Source of the DNA: Nepenthes gracilis
Lineage: Eukaryota > Streptophyta > Magnoliopsida > Caryophyllales > Nepenthaceae
Assembly (NCBI GenBank): GCA_033239525.1
Contig: BSYO01000009.1
Span: forward strand, 16,513,299 to 16,577,298
Length of the DNA: 64,000 nt
Direction: 5' to 3'
Shown: positions 44,708 to 57,000 of the stretch, one piece after another
How positions within the stretch are numbered: position 1 is the stretch's first letter
How the letters are laid out: each line of letters begins with the position of its first letter
Position numbers and translations under genes: made by a program
Notes under the pieces: model-generated
Told to the model about the DNA's origin: nothing
Seen by the model: only the letters and a program-made list of their open reading frames with translations
Database searches by the model: none

Positions 44708-47400
44708 CCTTTTTTTATTTAACTTTGCTTAAACGTAATATTGATGATTTACGTGTTTTACATAATGATCATATGTGTGAAATTTATCATTTATCTAGAC
44801 ATCAAAAGTTACTTTTTTTATTAGAAATAGCTGACCTTACTCTCCATTTAATACTATTCATTGTGATATTTGAAGAACTTCTTAAACTATTGGTCAAGAA
44901 AGATCTAAATATTTCTTAATTATTATTAATAATTTTATAAGATATACTTAATTTTACTTAATAAAGCATATAAGTAAAGCAAGAAAACACATAAAAATTT
45001 ATTTTCTTTTTCCAAATCACAATTTCAAGATAAATCAGACGTGTTAGATCAAATAATATATCAGAATTTTTTTATAAATATCTTTTACTCCAAATATGGC
45101 ATTATTTACCGAACTACTTGTGTTGAAATTCCTCAACAAAATAATGTGGTAAATAGAAAACATTTACATATTCTAAGTGTTGCACGTGCTCTTCTTTTTC
45201 AATCTAGTATACCTCAAAAATACTAGATAGATTGTGTTTAAATACCATTTTCTTAAAGAACAAAATTCCAGCACCGAACATATCAAATAAATTTTATTTT
45301 CAACTCTTATTCAATAGACTTCCTTATTACTCTTATGTCAAAGTTCTTGGTTCTCCATGTGTTACTTCCACAATTAAACAAGGAAGAGAGAAATTTGATC
45401 CAAGAGAATGGAAACTGTAATCTATTAGGCTATCCTTTTAGCACAAAAGGATGCATGCTCCTTGATTTGACCAATCATATAGTTTTTAATTTAAGAGGTG
45501 ATATCTTTTATGAAATGATTTTTTCATATTAAATTGCTTTTTCACCTTTTACAAATAAAATCATGAGATGATTCATCTTAATTACTACTTCAATCATTCT
45601 AATTCTGAATCATTTATATATAATCTAACACTAGTGATCAGAATAATGACCATATTTCTTCCTTACCAAAAATTCACTCTACTTCTCAAAATTAGAAAAA
45701 TATTGATGAACAAATTATTAATCCTGGTTTTGAGAAGATCAACAAGAATTAAAAAGAAAACTTGAATTTTTCAATAATACTTATCATCATCAATCTTCTA
45801 ATTCATCTTCTTTGCAATTAGATTCAGTTCAAAAAGGTACTTCTTATTATTCTACAACTTATTTTCTTTCTTTCTGTATATCATATTTAAAATTATCTCC
45901 CGTAAAAGCTATTTTTTTCTTTATCACTTCTTATTAAAACAGTTGCTATCAATTATAAACAAGCCTCTTCTTCTTCTAATTAATGTAAAATTATAGAATC
46001 TAAAATAAATGCTTTAAAAATCGCTAACACCCAGGATATCATTGATTCTCTTCCTAATAAGAAAGCTATTGGATCAAAATGAGTATACAAAATAAAAAGA
46101 AAACCAAATAATCAGTTGATAGAGGTAAGGTAAAATTTATCACCAAAAGTTACAATTAAAAGGAAAGTATTGATTATAATAAAATATTTTAGTCTATTAC
46201 AAAACTTATTACTGTAAAAAAAGCTTCTTTCTATAATTGTTATCGGATGATGGATATTACAACAATTGGATATTAATAATATATTTTCACATGGTAATCT
46301 TAATAAAAAAAAATTTATAAAACCACTTCCTAGATATCAAATTACTTCTTCTAAACAAATGTATAAATTGAATAAAAGTTTGTATGACTTGAAATAAATA
46401 CCTACACAATAGTATGGTAAATTTTCTTGGCATTAGGCCAACTATAAATTTATTGAGTCTCTTGCAGATTATAGCTTGTATACTAAAAGTCCTACTTCTT
46501 GCATTATGACTCTATTTGTCTATATTGATAATTTATTGCTTGTCTCTAATGATATCAATATAATATAACATATACTAAATTAAATTTTCAAATAAATAAT
46601 TTGGATCCTATAAAATATTTTCTTGGCCTTGAACTAACAAAAACTAATTCAGGTATTCATATTTATCGAGAAAAATACACTATTGATATTCTTTGTAATG
46701 TTAATTTACTTGGATGCAAACCAAGTAAATTTGCTTTGGAACAAAATTTTAGACTTCTAATGGAGGACTTTTATTTGATCCTTATGTATATAGATGAATG
46801 AATGGAAGACCTTTATATTTAGTTATTAATAAACTGAATATTTTATTTGTTATCACTATTCTTAGTCAATTTATGGCTACTTCACAGGTTTCTCGTTTAC
46901 AATCAACATACAAGATTTTAAGTATTTAAAAAAATACAACAATTTAAGAATTTTTATTCTCTTTTGCATCCTTTATTTAAATTTATGCTTGTTGTGACTC
47001 TGATTAGACTTCATGTTTAAATACTCAAAGATTTAATACTGATTTTTGTATTTTTATTGAAAATTCTTTGATATCTTGGAAAATAAAGAAGCAATCCAAG
47101 ATTTTACATAACTTTGCTAAAATTAAGTACAGATCTATGTCCTTTTCCTGTTGTGAAATTGTAAGGGTCAAAAACTTGCTTTTATGATTTGCTTGTTTCT
47201 CATCCACAGTCTTCCATTTTGTCTTGTATCAATCAAGTTGTATTATATATTGGAGCCACTCCTCTCTTTGTTCAAAGTCATGTCCTTTCAAAAATCGAAT
47301 TGAGTCATAGTATAACGATGACTTTTCAATCCCACTTTAAAAGCCATAAGTCTAAAGTCATGTGTCGATACACTTTCTTTAAAAAGTGTAAAAGATAATC
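44708..47400 (+). pseudogene. Copia-I integrase, RT and RNase H
   Basis: The host pol resumes after Copia-K. Integrase: MCEIYHLSRHQKLLF at about 44780, YSKYGIIYRTTCVEIPQQNN and NRKHLHILSVARALLFQSS (45080-45210), then LGSPCVTSTIKQGREKFDPR and LGYPFSTKGCMLLDLTNH (45340-45480). RT: KKAIGSK near 46070, LYTKSPTSCIMTLFVYIDNL with YIDN in place of the catalytic YVDD (about 46480-46540), then DPIKYFLGLELTKTNSGIHI (46600). RNase H is traced by INQVVLYIGATPLFVQSHV at about 47230. All blocks are broken by frameshifts and stops. Confidence 0.8.
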
Positions 47401-47429
47401 TATAAAATTAGATGTACGAAGATTAGCAT

Positions 47430-47502
47430 GAGTTGAACCGGCACATCTAGCTAGCAAGAGGGTTCCATTTACTAAGGCCAGGAGTTTGATTCCCGACAAT
47501 AA
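47430..47502 (+). other. tRNA-like sequence, possible SINE head
   Basis: The stretch starting GTTGAACCGGCACATCTAGC has an A-box-like TAGCAAGAGGG and, about 30 bases on, a B-box-like AGTTTGATTCCCGAC. Spacing and T-arm sequence resemble a decayed tRNA. No tRNAscan-type fold was confirmed by hand, and no SINE body or target duplication was seen. Confidence 0.3.
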
Positions 47503-48955
47503 TTTTCTAGAATTTTAGTTTTATAAATAAATTTATTATATTTAGGCATTAAATATATTTAATAACCCCAATAAATCAAAAAAATAAATAAAGAGTTGTG
47601 AAGTTAACGAAATGTTACTCTCCCAAAATTTTAATATATTCACAAAGATAATATATAAATAATACTAACTTGATGATTTTTATGGAGGAATGTAAAAATA
47701 TATTGTGCTGATTTTGATACAAATATTAGAAATATTTACTCATTTATGGCAGAAGTGACCTTCGGCCTACTGCAATTCAATCAAATTTTAAATACTGTTG
47801 ATTTACTCTACACATTATTAAAAAAAAAAAATTCAATAGTGAAATATTTTATGAAAATGGCATTTATAATATTCACATCATAAAAAAAAAATATTAGTGT
47901 GAGATGTATTTACAAATAAGAAATAAGAATTCTATATATAACCCTCTAATTTATAATATTTAATTATCAATAAAGCTCAACTATTATACTCCATAATAGA
48001 AAATAATAAATTCAATTTATTGTAAAGGGTCATATTACACCTTCTGCCATTATAACACAAGGGTGTTATGGGAACTTATGATTTGAAAAAACCACAAGGA
48101 ATTAAATAAATATAATCCTGCAATATTATTATTATTGTTATTATTATTATTTATTATAAAGGTGTCCAAGAAATTGAAGTAAAAAAAAAAAAACTTGAAA
48201 AGTCAATATCATTCATTAATGATCGGCTTAATTAGTTGACTTTCTGTTGCTGCATTTTCCCAATCTATACGTTTTATGATTTAGTGACATTCAATGTGCA
48301 TAGATCACCTTTAGACCAAGTAACCCCTTTTGATTTTTTTTTTCATTTGAAGAAAATAAAATAGGTTGTATATGGTAGAAATAATATGATAATAAATATT
48401 ACATTATTTGATTCTTATTTTTAAAAAAAATAACTATTACCTTTAAGAATTATGTGACGATGTTAACACAGTGATTGAAGGAGGCCGGGGAATAGCAGAT
48501 TGGGATATTTACAATTTGGGTAATCAAATTAAAAACCTAATTTTTTTTATTGAACTGGCCAAATTGGTTCAATAAAAATTAAAATAGTAACCAAATTGAT
48601 TTAATCGGTAAACTACTTCATTATTTCAGGTATATCGATTAATCGATTTTAATTATTATAATATTTTTATTAAAATTATAAAAATATAACATATAAAATC
48701 TATAATTTTAAACTATTCACATGATATATTAATATATAAATTATAACATTAAATAACAATCTATCAATCAACGGACAACAACATATGTTGCTAGAAACTG
48801 TTAAGCAATCATCATTTTTTTTATTTCAGATTTCTTATAAATTTTCACCCAATTAATTAATCATCAATATTAATAAAATTATTCTAATTTATTAAATAAA
48901 ATATTTCTATAAATAATAAAATAAAATATTTATACTACATTTAAACCTTATTTTT

Positions 48956-48992
<37 letters not shown>

Positions 48993-51094
48993 GATTCAAG
49001 TAAATATTAATCTAAAAATCGATGACCTTAAATTAATCTTAATGTTGAACAAAATTTTATTATTTTTTTTAAATAATCCTAATTTTCAATTCAGTTATAA
49101 CAGTTAACGGTTTTTTTTTTAAAAAAAAACGGTTCGGCCTACAACGGAAATGTGGCTGCCGGAGGTGGCCCAATCTCCACTGGTGGTCAATGTTCTATTC
49201 TGGCATGTTTAACGACAAATAAACAAAGCCTTTGCATAGAATTTGTGATATTAACTATTACACTTATTAAATAATTTTATATAATATTTTATTATTTTTG
49301 AGTCTCTATTTTTTAACCAAGTAAAATAATAAAAATAACACAACAATAAATATTAATAATAATACTTATTTTCACACAATAATTCCAAGCAAATATGCAA
49401 TTAAGGTATTATTCTACTACAAAACTACTAAAAAAATAATACAAATTAGGCCGATTTCATCCAAGACGTGATTTATTAATATTTTTTTCTTATAAATCTC
49501 AAAAAAATGATATTGATTTTCTTGGATATTATTCCAAATTCGAACAATTATTGGCACTTAAATATGATAAAATTAGTTTTTTTAATTTTAAAAAAAAAGT
49601 ATAGCAACAAAATATTTGAAATATGCCCCTGATTTTATCTTATTTTATAATTTTACCAAATTTTTTTTAAAAAAATTTCTATTATAATAAGAAAAAACCA
49701 ATTCATTATTAATGGTTGTTAATCAACCATAGTCATTAAAAAATGAAAAATTAAGTGATAATCCGAATTGATAAGAAAGTTATGAATTAAAAATTTCATT
49801 ATCAACAAGTAAATTCGAATCACGGCATCTTAAGAACACACGTAACAAAACTGAACCAAACACGTTGAAAGACCCAACTCATAATCCAAACCGTAACGCC
49901 ATCAATTTTCAATTTTCTTTTATTATTTCTCTCATAATTAAACGGCATCAACTAAATATTATTATAATTACAATAATTATTAAATATTGAAATTAAATAT
50001 TGAAAAGAGCAATTCGTTGCGGGTGCTAACCCCCCATGTGGGAGTGGCCCCTTTGTGGGGTTATATTTTCCAAAAATTATTTGTCTTTTAATTACAATTA
50101 TTAATTTTTAAATATATTATTATAATTTAATTATTTAAAAAAATTAATTAATTAAATTTAATTATTTCTAAATAATTAAATATTATTTTTTTATTTTTAA
50201 TCTTTTAAAATTTAAAAATGTATGGAGATATATGGCTCCCATAAAAAAAAAAAAAAAAAACCTAGAGAACCAACTTCAGAGGGACTTTTTCTTTAATAAT
50301 TTCTATTAAAAATTTGTTAATTGCAATGACAGACGCCCTCTATCAATTAACAATTATGAATTATTGGTACCACCGTGAGAGAGAACTCGGTGGATTGGGA
50401 CCCAAAATAACAAAAGGAAAACTTTAATTTTTCCATTTTTTTAAAGGATCCACGTGGTGGTGGCCCCGTAAAAGGAGCAAATTTTTTTTAAATACATAAT
50501 TACATAAATTTTAAATGCTCTCAGCTTTTTTTTTTTTTTTAAATTTTCATCCTGTATTTTATTTCAGATTAATTCTCCACCAATTAAAATATCAGATTAA
50601 GTTAATCTATTTTAAGTAAAATTACGATGAATTTAATAAATTTTTTGCCTTAATTTAAAAATGCCTACCAAAGTATTGTGATACAGAGAGAACAAGTATA
50701 TATATATATCAAAAAATGTGAATTTTTTGAGACATTTTAATTTTAAAAAAATACTGTGGAACGAATATAACAAAGGCTTTGCTTGTTTAATTTAATATTT
50801 TAATGTACACAATTATTTTACAAATTATAAATTAGCCATGCACGCGGCATTATTGGGACCCCATGAAAGAGGATTTGTTGTTGGGATCAAAAATTCCAAA
50901 AGGGTCGCTTATTAATCTTTTTTTTTTCTTTTTTTTGTAGGGCCCCTCTCTCCCCTAACAATAACAAAATGCAAACTGTTTGAAAAAAAAAAAAGAATTG
51001 CATTAAATTAATGGGTTTGAGCCTGTATTAGCTGTAGTAGTAATCAGAGGGGCGATTAATTAATTGATTGATTGATTAAATTAAATTAACTTAG
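47503..51094. other. AT-rich intergenic DNA 3' of the PLATZ gene
   Basis: About 3.6 kb with no coding domain. It holds poly-A/poly-T runs, a (TA)n array at 48958-48989, a GC-rich island with a potential stem AACCCC...GGGGTT at 50026-50068, and a G-box-like CCACGTGG at 50450-50457. Confidence 0.55.
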
Positions 51095-53403
51095 TTATGA
51101 CTTAAAGGGTGCCCTATGTGGAATACCCTTTCTTCTTCTCGCATTAGGAGGTGAAGGCGGCGTAGACGGGGATATGTCCTCCCGTAAGGCTCCACGCAAT
51201 CGGAGATCTTCTTCTCTTCTGCTTGTACTCCTCCTTGATGATACTCCTCCACCACCGCCGCCGCTTTCTCTCTCAACTGCCACCTCTTCTGTGTTCTTGC
51301 CGTCCAAATTGAAGCTTGCATTACCGTTTGTCTTCACTCCTACAAGCTAAGCATCAACCAAAAAAATCAAAAAATATAATCAAATTTATACTCTCTCCGT
51401 TCCAAATTAAGTATCTCCATTGATAGTATATGCATGGGAAATAAAAAGAAAAACCTTCAAAAGTGAATTAGGTATGTTCTAAACATACGTTCATTGCGAT
51501 GATGATAATTTATTCACAAATTTCATTCTTCAATAAGTGTCTCAATTTGATATTTTTATGTCAAATGAAGTCAACTTCGATCATTTTTGTTTTTATAAAT
51601 CTTGTTTGGAAGTTTTTGACAGGCTAAGTTATTTTTCAAACATATAAATTTCAAAATTATATACTAATGTATATTTTTTTGAAAAAATAAATGGTCGAAA
51701 TTGAGTTTATCTAACCTAGAGAAAAACAAACAGAAATTCTCATGAAATGGGATGAGTAATTTACAGTTGCCGTAATGGAGCCTATCATCACAAGCACGCC
51801 AATTCATTTGCTTGAAATAGGCTACTGTGGCGATAACTAATTAGGTTTCGAGCTAGCGTGATTAACTCTCCCAACTTAATTAAAATTGTGTTTATACCTA
51901 CAAAAATCACATTTAATGCCCTATTAATGGACTTCCTTATATCATTTGTTTTTTTTTTTAATTTGAGTCATTCAATGGAAACCTACCACATTTCCGTACT
52001 CCGTTATTAGTATACATCACGTCATAATCCGTCTTTGCTAGTGGTTTCATTAGCAATTTTACTTGGAAAGATAATAATTTCGATACGGGATGGTGCACAG
52101 GATCCTAAGGACATGCTTAAATAGTAGATTTTACTCGTAAGATCGTATTACATGTATTGATTAATCATTCATTATGGGTAACACATAAGTCTGTGAACTA
52201 ATACATTTTTTTATCCAGCAATGAGATCCCACCTGCTAGGCATGTGCCAACAATTAATCTATATTGTTATGGTGAAGGAAAATAAGATAGTTTAGAGAAA
52301 AAAGTGACCCTATATCAAACTTTAAATTATGATGCTATGAAAAAAAGCTAATTAATTGAAAACCATATTTTAAAATAAGCCAATGGCAGGTGGAATTTAG
52401 TATAATAACAAAATCATTAAATTATGACTTAAGTAATAGATTTAAATTATATAAGTAACTTAACTTTTACAGAAATTTAAAAAAAAAAAAAAAAGCTGAC
52501 TTCAAATCATATGACAAATGACCTATATACCAAACGAAAATTAATGTAACCAATCGCAAATTTTTTTAACAGAAAAAAGGATCAGAATTAAAAGCAAGAT
52601 TAATCGGTAGGTTTGATGATGGAGATCGGCCAATTATGTCATGCATGTGGAATGTTGTAATGCAGGACAAATGATGATCATCAATGGTGGATTATAAGTC
52701 ATGAATGGTGGTCATCTTCTTAACAATGTGGGTCATGGTAGATTGCATGTGAATTTCGTGAGATAATGACCGTAGGATGAGAGATGGGCTGTCATCGATG
52801 GTGAAGCTGACTGTGAAGATGATGAATATGGAGAAGATGGACAGATTCAATACATAATTAATTAATTAAAGGGAAATAAATAAAGGGCTAAATTACCTTG
52901 CACCCCAAAGAGCAAAATCGGAATGGGTCTAAAAGGCTCCTCCCACAAATTTCACACAAATGGGCAACGCCTTTCCCAGCTTTTGGCTGTGGCCTTTCAT
53001 TCAGGAACAGAACTCTCGCACTGTTTATCACGTAAGTCTGAACGCCGCTTATATCCAACACCTTATCTACCTCCGAAACCCTCACCACATCGTGGTACGA
53101 CGACCTTCTTATCTACATCCGTTCACAAAATTACTGGTTCGTTGATTAGTAATGCAAGCAGATTTCAAGAGTCTTGAATATTTTAACTGAAATTAACGAT
53201 GATGAACAACGGTCATGGAATTGCACCTGGATGGCTCGATGATCTTTGTGTCGTGAAGATCTGCAGTAGAAGCAGAAGGCGTCGCCGCCGCAGTCCAGGC
53301 AGAACATGTTGCATTCGCTTCTCGCAGCGTCGCCGTGCCTCCGGCAGATGGTGAAGAATGCGGCTGTTAGAAGTGGCTCCAGCCATGGTGGAACGGCCGG
53401 CAT
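51095..53403 (-). CDS. PLATZ-type zinc-binding transcription factor
   Basis: Three coding exons on the minus strand: 53403-53227, 53112-52897 and 51346-51095 (stop TAA). Together they encode 214 residues, with both introns in phase 0 and GT-AG borders (53226-53113, 114 bp; 52896-51347, 1550 bp). Exon 1 holds the B-box-like zinc cluster C20-H23-C31-C35-C38-C44-C47-H52-H55, ending HKDHRAIQ. Exon 2 has [36 protein letters not shown] and the second cluster C112-C115-C126-C130. Exon 3 starts LVGVKTNG, has a Glu/Ser/Gly-rich low-complexity part and ends [14 protein letters not shown], the typical PLATZ tail. PLATZ proteins bind A/T-rich DNA and repress transcription in the nucleus. All zinc ligands are present and no break is seen, so this should be a working gene. 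Length is usual for the family. Confidence 0.93.
51391..51756. mobile_element. MITE-N: Stowaway-like MITE in PLATZ intron 2
   Basis: It starts CTCTCTCCGTTCCAAATTAA and ends GAAATGGGATGAG, imperfect inverted repeats of the Stowaway type (CTCCCTCCGT...). It is flanked by TA on both sides (51389-51390, 51757-51758), 366 bp, non-coding. Internal AATAAGTGTCTCAATTTGA is typical of the group. Confidence 0.65.
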
Positions 53404-54020
53404 TGTCTCTTCCTCCTGCCTAGAACCCTGAAATTTTTTTGGGGGAGAGATTATGGTTATGAGAGAGTTTGTGAAATCTTTCTTTTATCAAGAGAGAGAG
53501 AGGGAGAGAGAATTAAATATGAGTCTCCATAAATGATTGACACATTACCATTGCAGGAACTCAATTGGCAAGGATGGGTATCGGAGGGGAAAGGGGGAAA
53601 AGCCAAAACAAACAGGAACAAAGAATCTGTTTGTTTCCAGAGATAAAAGGAAAGAAAAACTGGCTGTTTGGATTCTCCTTATGATCGATGATAATGGAGA
53701 CTTTTGAGTTTTGAGAGATAGGGAGAGAGAGAAAGAGAGAGAGACTTGAACAAACTGCAACTTAGAATTCAACAACAAAGCAACGCATCAGAGTAGGGGA
53801 CAAGGCTCATAAACAAAGGCGTTAAGCTTAGACCATGAACGGCTTACATCAGACGTGGTGGCTCAACTTCAATCCTTGCCGTCGGATTGATGTGGGGGAG
53901 GAGAGAGAGAGACAGAGATAAAGGGAGAGAAGGTGAGTGTGGCGCTTACGCTACTTTGGATCTTCTCTCCGTCTCTACGTAGGCAGGGCGAGGCCGCTAG
54001 GCTACGTAATGGGCTGAAAA
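53404..54020 (-). promoter_or_regulatory. Leader and promoter region of the PLATZ gene
   Basis: On the sense (minus) strand this stretch is CT-rich, with CT/GA microsatellites at 53487-53512, 53717-53742 and 53896-53912, as in many plant core promoters and leaders. A leader intron is possible at 53548-53428 (donor CAATG/GTAATG, acceptor ATTTCAG/GG), leaving 24 bases before the ATG. A small open frame at 53778-53545 could be an upstream ORF or chance. Paired TACGTA-like sites lie near 53976-54010. No clear TATA box was found. Confidence 0.45.
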
Positions 54021-57000
54021 AAAAAACAAACATATTTGTTTATTTGTCTAATGAATTTTTGTATTAGAAAAAACGTTTAAATTTTATTTTATTTTTCTCT
54101 GTTCGAATCAATTTAAGAATATGATGAATTATTTGATCTCATTCCTTTCAGGGTTTTAACCCTTAAAGTCTTATTTGTAATTTGAGAATCATAATAAATT
54201 AATTCTTTAACTTATGGTAAATTATTAACGTTTTTATGATCAACATTAATATATTTATTTTAGGCTAAATTAGCATAATTGATAATTATAATTATACTGT
54301 AATATTTAATTTAGGGTTGTTAGTTTAATTTACTTCCCTTGTCTCACTTATTTAACCTTATAATGTGAGGCCAGATTTTTAATATATTTGTAAAATTCAT
54401 CAAATATGAAATTAATATTAAAAATTATAAGTCTAACCCATATTATTATTTCAGATTTAAAATTAATTATACCAGAAACAAACTTAAAATAAATAAATTG
54501 AAAATTCGAGCTACATTTTAAATTATAGAAAGGTAGCCCAAATAACCGAGGCCTTCTATACGACAGCTTTGGTAGGCTTACACATAAATAGTCTCTATTC
54601 TCATAATGCACGATGGCTATTCTATAGTTTAAATTCATATTTTTTTATTTCACAATTTAGAAATTTTTATTGTTACAGTAAAGCTTACCTCTTACATTTT
54701 AACACTATATTCTAATGAAAATCAAATTACCATTTTTACTAAAACAATATAAAAAATATTCTCAATCTTTAAAAAAAAAAAAATCCTTAGACCTAATTTC
54801 CTACTACATTTATTATACCTATTATTTACTTTTATTTTTCCTATATATATTTTCCAAGTTCTAATTTAGCATGAATTTTATACTTTATAAACAACAATTA
54901 TTAAGCATACTAACTTGGTATCATAATGCACAATGATTCAAAAATTTTGGAGTAAACATATCTTTAAATTTTATTGTGTTTGTAAATTCCCTTTTAATAT
55001 CACATATATTTTATTGTATAATTTGAAAAGTGATCAATTTGGCATTACTCGTTATCAATAACTAAGCTAATACTAAAAATATAGTCATCGTATTGAAATA
55101 TCGACTGTCATTATCTAATTTTATCTTATAATTTTAATTTTTTACATATATTAAAATATTACAAATATTGTGATTAGAATTTATATTTTAACTAACTTTT
55201 GCATAGGATAAATACAAACAAGCTTCAGAAATGTATTTATTTGTTAAATATATTTTTAAAATTTTAGAAAATAATTCCATGGTAAATTATTTAAAAAAAT
55301 TATTCTATGTAAAAAAATTTAAAACATATTTCCATAAAATATATATATTTGGAAATATATATTTATATTTTGTCGTTTATTTATTCACAAATAAATTATA
55401 AATGTAGCCTCAAAGAATTGATATTTTTTTATGTGTAAATAAAACAGCCCCTAACCACTAATTTTCACGTGGCAACACAATCACGGTTGATTTAAGGGCC
55501 GGGCGTGAAGTCACGATTCCCTATTGGTGACGAAGACGACGTAGGTGTCCTGTTACATCATCGAAAGCCAGAGAAGACTTTGCGTTTTACTAGTTATTTT
55601 ATTTATTAATAATTTATTTATGATTATACTTTTCATATATAAATTTATTAAAATCTTTTATAAAACTAAAATTTAAATAAACACTATATATAAAAAATAA
55701 AATTACAATTTTTATAAACATAAAAACGATTTAGCATTTTTTGATGAAATTTAAATTTGGGGCCCAAATGCTGATTGTTTTTTCTTTTATCTATCTTATC
55801 TTGCAGGAAATTTTATCCAACATAATAATTTCATACAAAAATTTTTTAAAAAAATAAAATAACTAACATAAAAATAACATTAAGCTATTTCTTTTAATAT
55901 AAATTATAATTTAAAATATTTTATTAATGAATACAAATATTGCTATCATTAATACAAATAACTCACAAATGCAGATCAATAACATTAATAAATTTTATTA
56001 TCGCCCTACTTTAATGCCATTAATCAAGGCCCATGACCAAACTTCTATCAATAAATTTTTACTTTCGGTGTGTACTAAAATCCACCAATTATGCCCAACA
56101 ATGAGTGAAATATTATTTTCTAAGGTCACTTGAATTAATTTCGACCACACTCATTAACCATAGTAGAAATCATATTAAATTACATAGATGAAATTATGAC
56201 GAATATCAAATATGAATTCTCATTTATGTCTATGAGAATCATGGATCTAATTAACAATGACACGCGATATAATGACTTTATAAGAGTAATTTATTCACAA
56301 TGGTTGCCATTTATAACACAATCAACCAATAATAAGAGCTAATAAGGAACCACACAAAGCCGAGTCAATGCATGCTAATATGATAGCAGTTTTAAAATGC
56401 AGATTTCTTTTGCCTTTCAATCTTTTTCGACCGTTTACTACAGTACTTTCTAATATTTTAGGGTGATGGAAAGTCTCATGCATAATCATAGCCCTTTTAC
56501 TAGAATAATTATTAAGAATATAACATTATTTTTTATTAAAGATATTATATTTTTGCTAAATTAGAAGATTTTTATTTTTTAATATCGACTACTTATGTGT
56601 ACTATAATATTATTTTCTTAATTAAAATATTAGTATCTTTTAATTTAAATTCTTTATATAATTATAACCATTATAGTTTTTAAAATTTGGATTATTTTTT
56701 TTTATAAAATAATGATCTATTATATATATAAAGATAAAAAAAGAGTTCTTCTTTATGCTTCTCTTTGTATTTCTACAATAATTATATATATATAATTTTT
56801 ATTAGCTGAATTTTTCTGATTAGAAAATATAAATAAATAGATCTAGATAGGCTTAGTGGGGTTATTTGGCTTTGATTTTAAGAAAGAAACGTAGTTAAAG
56901 CTTCCAAACCAACCTAATACAAAGACACTATATATAGGATTATGTATTCAAGGACGATAGGTGGGGTAGAAAGGCTCCTCATTACAAAAGTCATTTAAGA

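Larger units (their letters stand above)
33637..47400 (+). mobile_element. Copia-I: Ty1-copia element split by two insertions
   Basis: A plus-strand copia reads gag (33994-34295 and 37012-37700), protease scrap, GAG-pre-integrase (38262-38320 and 44708-44800), integrase, RT and RNase H to about 47395 once LTR-J and Copia-K are removed. A probable 5' LTR and leader occupy about 33800-33990, with AGTTAGTTTGCATTAG-type sequence and a weak PBS-like TTTTGATATGGC. No 3' LTR was found. It is heavily decayed. Confidence 0.72.

Noticed and set aside
870..47400. Endogenous pararetrovirus
   Set aside because: Pol orders, LTRs, primer-binding sites and 5-bp duplications all point to ordinary copia, gypsy and LINE elements; no movement or coat protein motif was seen.
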